From: Paenibacillus alginolyticus DSM 5050 = NBRC 15375
Lineage (GTDB): Bacteria; Bacillota; Bacilli; Paenibacillales; NBRC-103111
Reading direction: 5' to 3'
DNA length: 54,064 nucleotides
Assembly (NCBI RefSeq): GCF_000422905.1
Contig: NZ_AUGY01000055.1
Span: 1 to 54,064 of the forward strand
Shown here: one piece after another, positions 8,634 to 15,860 of the stretch
Numbering within the stretch: position 1 is the stretch's first letter
Layout of the letters: every line of letters starts with the position of its first letter
Made by a program: the position numbers and the translations under genes
The notes under the pieces: model-generated
What the model saw: only the letters and a program-made list of their open reading frames with translations
Database searches by the model: none
Told to the model about the DNA's origin: nothing

Positions 8634-8662
8634 AATATATAGGGTACGCGATGGAGAGTCAA
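8634..8662 (-). promoter_or_regulatory. Promoter of the xre-DUF1861 pair
   Basis: Minus strand: TTGACT (8662-8657), 17 bases, TATATT (8639-8634). The distance to the GTG start at 8615 is very short, so the leader is only a few bases beyond the ribosome binding site. Confidence 0.75.
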
Positions 8663-8666
8663 TGAA

Positions 8667-8695
8667 TTGACAAGAAAAAATGGTCATGTTATAGT
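8667..8695 (+). promoter_or_regulatory. Promoter of the glycosyltransferase operon
   Basis: Plus strand: consensus TTGACA (8667-8672), 17 bases, TATAGT (8690-8695). It is four bases from the divergent -35 element, so one regulator bound here could block both. Transcription from it begins near 8702, giving a leader of about 120 bases and excluding translation starts upstream of it. Confidence 0.8.
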
Positions 8696-8822
8696 GAAAA
8701 CAGGAAATAATTTGGAATTTTCTGAAAATAATATACCCTTTCCCCCAAAAGAATTAAAGACCTATCTTTATATTCTTTTTTTTGTGTTCCAAAAATCGCG
8801 AACCAACATGGAGGCTTATTAT

Positions 8823-10043
8823 ATGAAGTATACAAGCAGCAATCGGAATATCGTTTTTCTAGGTACTAGCCTGCCGAGAGAATGCGGCATAGCTACATTT
8901 ACACAAGATTTATTAGATGAACTCCAGAACATCAAAGGCTTTAACAAGCCTCGTATCATTGCCATCAATAACAACGAAGCTTACGACTATCAAGAGCAAG
9001 TGATGAGGGAAATTGACCAACATAAGCTATCGGATTATATAGAAACGGCCGATTATCTTAGCTCATCAGACGTTGATCTTCTCGTTATCCAGCATGAATT
9101 CGGTATTTACGGCGGAGAAAGCGGTGAATACTTGATTCCATTCGTCGAAAGACTGACTATTCCGTATGTCGTCATTTTTCATACCGTGTTAACCAAACCT
9201 TCTCCCAAGCAGCACCACATCATGAACCGAGTTGCAGAGCTAAGTGTTAAAGTTGTCACGATGGCGCAGTCTACAGTAACCGATCTGATCTCCATATATG
9301 GCGTTGATGCTGCCAAAATCGCTTTCATTCATCATGGTGTACCCCATGTCCAAACCGGATCAAGATCAGAACTTAAAGAGCAATATGGCTTTGCAGATCG
9401 AAAAATATTATCCACCTTTGGGTTTTTAAGTCCTGGTAAAGGAATTGAATACAGCATTGAGGCCATGCGCGGAGTGGTCAAACAGCATCCGGATTCTCTC
9501 TATATCATTTGGGGGAAAACACATCCGGTCGTTAAACAAGAAACAGGCGAGGTATACCGACAAAAGCTGATGAGTCTTGTGGAAGAATTTGATTTAACTC
9601 GTAATGTTCGCTTCGTTGACAAGCTTTTGACGCAGGATGAAGTCATTCAATCGCTAGTCATGTCAGACATTTATATGACTCCTTATTTAGGCAAGGATCA
9701 GGCCGTTAGCGGAACTTTGGCGTACGGAGTCGGTTATGGAAGGGTTATTGTCTCCACGCCTTACCGATATGCCGAGGAAATGCTGGCAGAGGGCAGGGGC
9801 TTACTTGCAAATTTCCACGATTCAGCCTCTTTGGAAGCTTGCATCCTTCAATTACTGAATGACCCTACTAGAATAGCTGAAATGGAAAGTCGTACGCTCG
9901 AACTCGGAAGAACCATGTTGTGGAACGAAATTGCCAAAACCTATGCCGCCATCTTCCAAGAGAAAATAATAGATTCAGAGTCTACTAAAGTAAAGAATCA
10001 CGATGCCAGTTTCGCTAAAGTAAAACACATAGGAGTGATTTAA
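8823..10043 (+). CDS. GT4-type glycosyltransferase, probably a mannosyltransferase
   Basis: A 406-residue cytosolic enzyme with a two-Rossmann GT-B fold. The N-terminal half has IVFLGTSLPRECGIATFT (acceptor-side glycine-rich start) and VIQHEFGIYGG; the C-terminal GT1/GT4 donor half has STFGFLSPGKGIEYSIEAM, the DIYMTPYLGKDQAVSGTLAYG segment (quoted in part) and STPYRYAEEMLAEGRG. The ATG was chosen for its GGAGG site at 8814-8818 and because an earlier TTG would lie on the promoter. The stop TAA shares its last base with the ATG of the next gene. Given the GDP-mannose-forming enzyme in the same operon, GDP-mannose is the likely donor; this is inference. Confidence 0.85.
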   Translation: MKYTSSNRNIVFLGTSLPRECGIATFTQDLLDELQNIKGFNKPRIIAINNNEAYDYQEQVMREIDQHKLSDYIETADYLSSSDVDLLVIQHEFGIYGGESGEYLIPFVERLTIPYVVIFHTVLTKPSPKQHHIMNRVAELSVKVVTMAQSTVTDLISIYGVDAAKIAFIHHGVPHVQTGSRSELKEQYGFADRKILSTFGFLSPGKGIEYSIEAMRGVVKQHPDSLYIIWGKTHPVVKQETGEVYRQKLMSLVEEFDLTRNVRFVDKLLTQDEVIQSLVMSDIYMTPYLGKDQAVSGTLAYGVGYGRVIVSTPYRYAEEMLAEGRGLLANFHDSASLEACILQLLNDPTRIAEMESRTLELGRTMLWNEIAKTYAAIFQEKIIDSESTKVKNHDASFAKVKHIGVI

Positions 10044-11149
10044 TGCAAGTACAAAAGATACGGCAGTTTAAGTCCGATTATATGCGCAGGATAACGGATG
10101 ATACAGGCATTTTTCAACATACCAAATTTGGCGTACCCGACCGCTCGAAAGGTTATACGACGGATGATAACGCACGGGCATTAATCGCAGCCATTTTATT
10201 GTACAGCAGTAATAAAGATTCCAGCACGTTAGACCTCATTCATACTTACGTTTCCTTCATTCACCATGCACAGAATACAGATGGAAATTTTAGAAACTTT
10301 TTAGATTATAACCGTTCATTCACGGAGGATAGCGGCTCTGAAGATTGTCAAGGACGCACACTATGGGCATTAGGATTCGCGCTCGCCCATTCCTCTTTGC
10401 TGCCCGATAATGTACTTAATACCTGTCGTTATTTAATCAATCAGGCATTACCGCATATCGAGAAGCTAGGTTCTCCTCGTGCTGGAGCTTATGCAGTAAT
10501 CGGTCTAAGTTATTTAATAGAAACCCCTGGTGCTTTAACTTACTCCTTCCCCTATCTCCACACGCCAAGCACCGCAGAAGAAAAGGCTTTTCTACCTAGG
10601 GCATTCATCATCAATTTGATCGAAAAAATAGCGGTCCGACTGCACAATCAATATATTCGCAATAAGGGAAACGGCTGGAATTGGTTTGAAGACAGCCTTA
10701 CCTACGGAAACTCCATGCTTCCATGGGCACTTTTAAAAGCATCACATATCTCTGATAACGTTAGTTTGAAGGAAACGGCTAAGGAAAGTCTGGAATTTCT
10801 AGTATCCAAAACCTTTGCAAAAGAAGGATATTATAAGCCGATTGGCAGCCATGGTTGGCAGTTGCGTGACGAAAAGGCCGCTCCCTACGATGAACAGCCG
10901 ATTGAAGCCTGTGAAATGCTTCTTGCGTGTAAAGAAGCCGCGATCGTGCTCCAAAACCCAGCTTATCTGAAGATAGCAGCCTCATGCTATGAATGGTATT
11001 TAGGCCATAATTCATTAAAAATGTCTCTCATTGATCCTCAAACAGGAGCTTGTTACGATGGCATCCATGCCACAGGGCTTAACCTTAATCAAGGCTCTGA
11101 GAGTATCATTTCCTTCTCCATTGCTCATTTGGTGATGCATCATGAATAA
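10043..11149 (+). CDS. Glycosyltransferase-associated alpha/alpha-toroid protein
   Basis: A 368-residue soluble protein without membrane spans. It begins RRITDDTGIFQHTKFGVPDRSKGYTTDDNARALIAA (quoted in parts: DDTGIFQHTKFGVPDR, GYTTDDNARAL), a block I know from proteins that follow or are fused to glycosyltransferases in Bacillota and cyanobacteria; repeated helices with GNGWNWFEDSLTYGNSMLPWAL suggest an (alpha/alpha)6 barrel like that of some glycosidases and epimerases. Acidic residues DD, ED and E in these motifs could be catalytic. It overlaps the preceding gene by one base and the next by eight, so it is made together with both. It may trim, epimerise or cap the sugar product; the reaction is unknown. 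Confidence 0.75.
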   Translation: MQVQKIRQFKSDYMRRITDDTGIFQHTKFGVPDRSKGYTTDDNARALIAAILLYSSNKDSSTLDLIHTYVSFIHHAQNTDGNFRNFLDYNRSFTEDSGSEDCQGRTLWALGFALAHSSLLPDNVLNTCRYLINQALPHIEKLGSPRAGAYAVIGLSYLIETPGALTYSFPYLHTPSTAEEKAFLPRAFIINLIEKIAVRLHNQYIRNKGNGWNWFEDSLTYGNSMLPWALLKASHISDNVSLKETAKESLEFLVSKTFAKEGYYKPIGSHGWQLRDEKAAPYDEQPIEACEMLLACKEAAIVLQNPAYLKIAASCYEWYLGHNSLKMSLIDPQTGACYDGIHATGLNLNQGSESIISFSIAHLVMHHE

Positions 11150-12221
11150 ATTTGCTACCATCCTTGCAGGAGGGGGCGGAACCCGCTTCTGGCCGCTGTC
11201 TAGACAAGAGATTCCAAAGCAGCTTCTAAATATTAGTGGAAATGATATTATGCTAAATGATACGATCGAACGCTTCAAAGGCATTATCCCTCAAGAAAAT
11301 ACCGTTATTGTTACGAATCGCTCTCAAGCGGTTCTGCTGGAAAGTATCATGCATAGCAGTGTATCGAAAAGTAACATTTTGATCGAGCCCGTTGCCAGAA
11401 ACACGGCTGCAAGCATACTTTTCGCGGCGTTATCTATAGAAAAATCACACGGTGATTCCTTAATGGTTGTATTGCCTTCCGATCATTATATAACCGATGA
11501 AGAACAATTTCGGCTTACATTAGACGAAGCTTGTACGGTCGCAATGAAGACGGACAAAATCGTTACCATCGGAATTAAGCCGACATTCCCATCTACTGGG
11601 TACGGTTATATCGCCTTTGATAAAGAACCCATTTCTTCCAATCCTGTTGCCGTATACGAAGTAGCTGAATTTGTAGAAAAACCGAACTTTCAGAAAGCAC
11701 AAGGCTATCTGTCATCCGGTAATTATTTATGGAATAGCGGCATTTTCATTTGGAAAACTTCCGTCATTATTGATAATTTCAAGCGTTACCTGCCTCGGCT
11801 GTATAAGACAATGCTTCCAATCAGCGATTATCTAGGCACGGATCAGGCAGAAGAAATCATTAATAACATCTATCCAACGCTTCAAAACATTTCGATTGAT
11901 TACGGAATCCTTGAGCGGTCAGATGAAGTCGTTGTTCTGTCTGGTCAATTTGGCTGGAATGATATCGGCAGCTGGGATGCGCTCGGCGCGATCTTCCCTC
12001 CGGATCCATCAGGAAATATTATTAAAGCAAATCATATGGGCATAGATACACGAAATTCCATCATATACGGGAATGGCAGACTAATCACAACAATTGGCGT
12101 TGACGGCTTCATCATTGCGGACACTGGGGATGCACTTTTAATATGTCCCAAAGACAAGGCGCAATCCGTTAAAGATATTGTCGACCTGCTGAAGGAAAAA
12201 GGAATGACGGAGTATATTTAG
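11142..12221 (+). CDS. manC: Mannose-1-phosphate guanylyltransferase (GDP-mannose synthesis)
   Basis: A 359-residue nucleotidyltransferase that makes GDP-mannose from GTP and mannose-1-phosphate in the cytosol. The N-terminus carries the signature ILAGGGGTRFWPLSR (residues 7-21) followed by PKQLL; also seen are EPVARNTAASI, the metal-binding region PSDHYI, GYGYIA and FVEKPN, and the late FGWNDIGSWDAL block typical of mannose rather than glucose enzymes. The left-handed beta-helix / isomerase domain of long ManC proteins is absent, so it is the monofunctional form. It is the last gene of an overlapping three-gene operon; ten bases beyond its stop lies the convergent MFS gene. Confidence 0.9.
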   Translation: MNKFATILAGGGGTRFWPLSRQEIPKQLLNISGNDIMLNDTIERFKGIIPQENTVIVTNRSQAVLLESIMHSSVSKSNILIEPVARNTAASILFAALSIEKSHGDSLMVVLPSDHYITDEEQFRLTLDEACTVAMKTDKIVTIGIKPTFPSTGYGYIAFDKEPISSNPVAVYEVAEFVEKPNFQKAQGYLSSGNYLWNSGIFIWKTSVIIDNFKRYLPRLYKTMLPISDYLGTDQAEEIINNIYPTLQNISIDYGILERSDEVVVLSGQFGWNDIGSWDALGAIFPPDPSGNIIKANHMGIDTRNSIIYGNGRLITTIGVDGFIIADTGDALLICPKDKAQSVKDIVDLLKEKGMTEYI

Positions 12222-12231
12222 CCCTTCTGCC

Positions 12232-13437
12232 TTACTCTGGTGAAGATAATGGAGCAGCCACCACTTTGGGACCGCGATATTTGAAGAAGAAGGCCACACA
12301 GATAAGCGCCAAGCCGTTGATGGCAAAAACGAGCGGAATACCGATCCAACCGCCCAAAAAACCACCGATAATTGGACCACTCATGGTTCCGAGCTGTGTA
12401 GCGGACTGATTTAAACTAAACGCTCGTCCTCTAAAGCTGGAGTCCGTAAATTTCACGATGAGCGCGTTTAATGCCGGATAGACGGCAGCAAAAAACAACC
12501 CATAGCTAAACCTCAGAATGCCAAACGCCAGCAAATGATGAGTACCCAACTGAAGCAGATTCCCTATTCCTCCGCCAATTAGGCCGATGAATAGGGTTTT
12601 GGAGTAGGTGATTTTCTGTCCGAGTTTCCCCCATCTCGGTGCTGCAATGACGGTTGCGATGCCCACCGCAGAGAAAATAATGCCTGAGCTCAGCGAAGCC
12701 GAGCTTTTGTTGCCGCCCATTTGCAGCACATAGATGGTAAGCAGCGGCTCGACAATCATGACCGAAGTTGCCACCAGCATGGTGACCCCTAGTATTATCA
12801 TGAAAGGGCGATTATGAGCAGCCGACTTCAAATCATCCATAACACCCGACCTCACAGCCGAGCGATTAAAGTTCGTTTCCTTCGCCCCAAACAGCGCGAT
12901 AAAGGCTGCGACTAAGACGACACAGCCGGAAACTAGGAACGATTCTCGGTTTCCCACCCAGTGGCTGACGAATCCGCCTACCAGCGGACCGATGACACTG
13001 CCGGCGGCTCCTGCCGTTGACATGACCCCCAGCGCATAACCAACTTCTTTTTCAGGCGTGTTCGTGGCCACTAAAGCGATGGAAGCAGGAACAAAACCGG
13101 CAAGCAGCCCCTGAAGAATCCGGACGACAAGAAATATGTAAGGATCATGAACGAAAAAAGTCGCAAAATAAAGCACGCTTAAGCTGAAACCCGAGCGAAT
13201 CAACATCGGTTTACGGCCATACTTGTCCGCCAAAGAGCCCCAAAAAGGCGCAATTAAAGCACTAGCCAAAAAAGTGATGCCAAACGTAATACCAGACCAA
13301 GCTTCCAGGCCATTATCAATACCGAGCTCCGTATGTAGGAAGATAGGTAAGAAAGGAACTGAAATCGTATACGCCATGCCGCAGAAAAATACACCGATCC
13401 ATAAAGTGATGAGATTACGTTTCCAGGAAAATGCCAT
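12232..13437 (-). CDS. MFS transporter, DHA1 multidrug-type
   Basis: A 401-residue, 12-span major facilitator protein of the plasma membrane. Motif A appears after TM2 as GSLADKYGRKPML, and TM5 carries a GAAGSVIGPLVGGF motif C typical of drug/proton antiporters; a second degenerate motif A (PRWGKLGQK) follows TM8. The ATG at 13437 begins MAFSWKRNLITLW, a usual start for this group. It probably exports a drug or metabolite; a sugar-efflux role cannot be excluded. It is monocistronic and convergent with the mannose operon. An inverted repeat at 13501-13523 lies in its promoter region and may be its operator. Confidence 0.85.
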   Translation of the reverse strand: MAFSWKRNLITLWIGVFFCGMAYTISVPFLPIFLHTELGIDNGLEAWSGITFGITFLASALIAPFWGSLADKYGRKPMLIRSGFSLSVLYFATFFVHDPYIFLVVRILQGLLAGFVPASIALVATNTPEKEVGYALGVMSTAGAAGSVIGPLVGGFVSHWVGNRESFLVSGCVVLVAAFIALFGAKETNFNRSAVRSGVMDDLKSAAHNRPFMIILGVTMLVATSVMIVEPLLTIYVLQMGGNKSSASLSSGIIFSAVGIATVIAAPRWGKLGQKITYSKTLFIGLIGGGIGNLLQLGTHHLLAFGILRFSYGLFFAAVYPALNALIVKFTDSSFRGRAFSLNQSATQLGTMSGPIIGGFLGGWIGIPLVFAINGLALICVAFFFKYRGPKVVAAPLSSPE

Positions 13438-13500
13438 GTGTTTACCCCCTGATGCTTAACGACTGAACGACCAAATACGAAAAACTCCCGACAACCGTGC

Positions 13501-13523
13501 TATGATATGTATATTTTATCATA
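13501..13523. promoter_or_regulatory. Inverted repeat upstream of the MFS gene
   Basis: TATGATA and TATCATA, perfect 7-bp arms separated by nine AT-rich bases, about 65 bp before the MFS start codon. The size and position suit a dimeric repressor (TetR/MarR type), but no such regulator is adjacent. Confidence 0.4.
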
Positions 13524-13622
13524 TTGTTTGAAGATTAGAAATTACATCGTGATTTATGAGAAAACCTCTATCGAGGCCATTCAAAGATGAGCGACCGCGT
13601 TTAGAGGTAAGTTTTATCGCCA

Positions 13623-13666
13623 ATAAGAAAGCGGGTTTCGTGATCCGAAAACTTATACTTTCTTAT
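13623..13666. other. Two-tier hairpin in the gap before the YpsA terminator
   Basis: Perfect 9-bp outer arms (ATAAGAAAG at 13623-13631, CTTTCTTAT at 13658-13666) enclose a second 5-bp hairpin (TTTCG/CGAAA at 13636-13650). It lies just downstream of the YpsA terminator on the minus strand. There is no T-run on either side; function unknown. Confidence 0.5.
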
Positions 13667-13671
13667 GTGGT

Positions 13672-13717
13672 GAAAAAATAGCCGTTTCCCAAGGTCGATC
13701 ACCTTTTGAGACGGCCA
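13672..13717 (-). terminator. Rho-independent terminator of ypsA
   Basis: On the minus strand GGCCGTCTCAAAAGGT...ACCTTGGGAAACGGC pairs as a long hairpin and is followed by TATTTTTTC. It ends the YpsA transcript. Confidence 0.85.
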
Positions 13718-13725
13718 TTTATTGT

Positions 13726-14343
13726 TTATATCTCATCAAAATCCGTATGGTTACCGTTGTCGGCGAAGTCGAGATCACCAGCAAGATCTCCCGACTGGTC
13801 ACCTTGTTCATCTTCGGCGATATTTTGCAAATCATAAGCATTAATCGTGATAATCGGGTAAGCATGATTCGCAGCAATCTGCGCTGCCTGTTGTTTCATA
13901 AACTTGGGTGAACCCTCTGTATCTTCATCATAAACAAGAATGATGCCGTCCGAATTACGCAGCAGAAACTTGTCTCTTTCCTTGAACTGCCACGGTCCTT
14001 CGTATTTAGTCTTCGTCACGCTGTTCACGTAATTCGCGCGTTCCATGACGCTATTATAGCTATTTTTCTTATCATCGCTCCATTTTTCTTCTTGCTCAAG
14101 AAAAGGGGTAACGACAGCTAATTTCAGCTCTGGATAGGCGCCATCTCGAAGTTCAAGCACAGCCTCAGCCGCCCACAATTCAACCCCCCATTGTCCGCTG
14201 ACAACGACCCACTCAAGTCCTTCTTCCATAAGTGCGATGAGTCTCTTCTTGATCGCTTTTTTGATAATTGGAATGCCTGGGTGCTTTAAAGAAAAAATGC
14301 CCAGCTCAGATGCTTTATAACCCGTTATTAAGACTCGTTTCAA
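13726..14343 (-). CDS. ypsA: YpsA family protein (DUF1273, SLOG superfamily)
   Basis: A 205-residue soluble protein. The family signature is visible: VLITGYKASELGIF at the start, the phosphate-binding-like WVVVSGQWGVELWAAEAVLEL segment (quoted in part as SGQWGVELWAAE), LAVVTPFLEQEEKW, and a KFLLRNSDGIILVYDEDTEGSPKF block. The fold is a Rossmann-like SLOG domain that binds nucleotide ligands. In Bacillus subtilis YpsA has been linked to cell division and oxidative stress. The last 35 residues are unusually acidic (repeated D, E and G) and go beyond the conserved domain. It is monocistronic with its own terminator. Confidence 0.9.
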   Translation of the reverse strand: MKRVLITGYKASELGIFSLKHPGIPIIKKAIKKRLIALMEEGLEWVVVSGQWGVELWAAEAVLELRDGAYPELKLAVVTPFLEQEEKWSDDKKNSYNSVMERANYVNSVTKTKYEGPWQFKERDKFLLRNSDGIILVYDEDTEGSPKFMKQQAAQIAANHAYPIITINAYDLQNIAEDEQGDQSGDLAGDLDFADNGNHTDFDEI

Positions 14344-14510
14344 AAGAGGTACACCACCTTGTTGACTCTACCTAACAGGTTAGCATAGTTATGCCTCGAT
14401 AGAAAGATGAGGGGTATAAAATACAATTCCAAATCAATTGATCTAGCACACACTCATATAAGTCGGAAACGCATATAATAGATTACCACTACTTGAGAGG
14501 AGGAAATTAG

Positions 14511-14753
14511 TTGAACACTTCAAATAAATATCGGGTTTGTAAAAATTATGTTGGGCGTAAAGTCATGATAAAAACGACTCAAGGAACCTACCAGGGTACA
14601 ATAGTAAAGGTAGATAAGAGTAGAGTTTATTTAAAAACAACTCGCAACAAAAATAAGGCTCAAGTCTCGTTTATCCCATTTATCTTACCGCTTGTACTTT
14701 TCGATTTATTAGCCATAATTCTGTTGGATACAAAGCCAAGACCATATATTTAA
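14511..14753 (+). CDS. Small membrane protein with Lsm-like N-terminal half
   Basis: An 80-residue protein with a TTG start 8 bases behind GAGGAGG; no other start fits. Residues 10-45 (YVGRKVMIKTTQGTYQGTIV, VDKSRVYLKTT) look like an Sm/Lsm-type small beta barrel, and residues about 52-71 form one membrane span (FIPFILPLVLFDLLAIILL), ending in a short basic tail. The beginning is basic and would face the cytosol. I do not recognise a named family with certainty; similar small proteins occur in Bacillus and Paenibacillus. A good -10 element (TATAAT at 14474-14479) and a terminator show it is a real independent gene. Confidence 0.7.
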   Translation: MNTSNKYRVCKNYVGRKVMIKTTQGTYQGTIVKVDKSRVYLKTTRNKNKAQVSFIPFILPLVLFDLLAIILLDTKPRPYI

Positions 14754-14757
14754 TATC

Positions 14758-14792
14758 AAAAACCCCATCTTTTGATGAGGTTTTCTTTTTTT
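14758..14792 (+). terminator. Rho-independent terminator
   Basis: AAAACCCCATC TTTT GATGAGGTTTT hairpin followed by a CTTTTTTT run on the plus strand, directly after the small membrane-protein gene. Confidence 0.85.
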
Positions 14793-14811
14793 ACAAGCTT
14801 AAGTTTTTAAA

Positions 14812-15837
14812 TTAAGATTCTAAAGCCTCAACCAACCAAGGGTAGGCCTGACTCCCATTCACTTCATGAACACCTTCAAAGAGATGAACCCCCAGCTTCT
14901 CACCCGCACCCGCTTCATCATACACATTTCGCAAATACTGAATCGCCACTTCCACTGTTTCTATCGGAAAAATAGGATCCTGCTGGCCAGATGCAATGAA
15001 CAGCGGACGAGGAGCAAGTAACCCGAGTAATTCGGGGAGCTCCGAATATTCCAAAACCCCAGGTAAGTAATTATCAATGCAGTGGTGAACATGCATAATG
15101 CTTCCTTTGAACGTATTCACAAAGGCGCAGAGTACCGTGGCTTTGATTCGTTCATCTATCGCTGCGGTATATGCGGCGATAAGCCCGCCTCCCGAAAAGC
15201 CAAAGGATCCCACTCTTGCTGGATCAACATCCTCTCGAGACAACACATAATCGAGCGCCCGCCGCGCCTCTTGAACACGTAACCCCGCCAGCGAGATGCC
15301 ATATAAAAACAGATGTGATGCAAGTGTTTGACAGGATGAATTCCCGACTTTCCCATCCTTCTGATCCGCAGCCAGTCTTCGATCCCCGAATCCGATCATC
15401 TCAGGTACGACCACGATGAAGCCGCGTCTCACTAATTCCAAGGCATAATTGCCATGAAGATCCGGCTTACCTGTGTTATCAGTTCCATCCGGATGGAGTC
15501 CAACAATCTGGCGACTACCGTAACCATGTCCGTGCAGAGCCAGTACCGCTGCAGTTCGCTCGGTCAATCTTTTAGGTAATAACACATAGGCCGGAACTCG
15601 AAATCCCAAGACCGTTCCGAATTCGATACGCTCTCGAAAATGATCTTCGAGCTCAATGCGCTCTAAGAGAACAGGACGAAGCTCATCCTTTTCTTCCAAA
15701 GCTATATCTAGCGACTTGATCAGGCGCTGCTTCAATTTAATCTTAGTCTGTTCGGCATTCTCGGCCTGTTTCTGCTGCCAACGTTTAATCTCGTAGGAGT
15801 GATAGAGATTTTCCATGATTGAATCTGGATTCCACAA
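14812..15837 (-). CDS. Alpha/beta hydrolase, acetyl-xylan-esterase-like (Abhydrolase_7 type)
   Basis: A 341-residue hydrolase with no signal peptide. The catalytic triad can be placed: Ser215 in the elbow GFSGGG, Asp287 in SGQQDPIF, and His324 in EGVHEVNG; the oxyanion region is LALHGHGYGSRQ. A long N-terminal helical part (residues 10-70, rich in K, E and Q) precedes the core, as in carbohydrate esterases of the abhydrolase 7 group. The TTG start follows a GGAGGT site by about 8 bases; an ATG seven codons later is the alternative. It lies 23 bases behind an oxidoreductase gene, so it is co-transcribed; together they suggest intracellular processing of an acylated sugar or sugar acid. Confidence 0.82.
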   Translation of the reverse strand: MWNPDSIMENLYHSYEIKRWQQKQAENAEQTKIKLKQRLIKSLDIALEEKDELRPVLLERIELEDHFRERIEFGTVLGFRVPAYVLLPKRLTERTAAVLALHGHGYGSRQIVGLHPDGTDNTGKPDLHGNYALELVRRGFIVVVPEMIGFGDRRLAADQKDGKVGNSSCQTLASHLFLYGISLAGLRVQEARRALDYVLSREDVDPARVGSFGFSGGGLIAAYTAAIDERIKATVLCAFVNTFKGSIMHVHHCIDNYLPGVLEYSELPELLGLLAPRPLFIASGQQDPIFPIETVEVAIQYLRNVYDEAGAGEKLGVHLFEGVHEVNGSQAYPWLVEALES

Positions 15838-15860
15838 CCAACCCCACCTCCATCTATTTT

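Noticed and set aside
8667..8822. 52-codon N-terminal extension of the GT4 glycosyltransferase
   Set aside because: The TTG start would coincide with the -35 element of a near-consensus promoter, and the AT-rich extension has no homology to the family; the ATG with GGAGG at 8823 is used.
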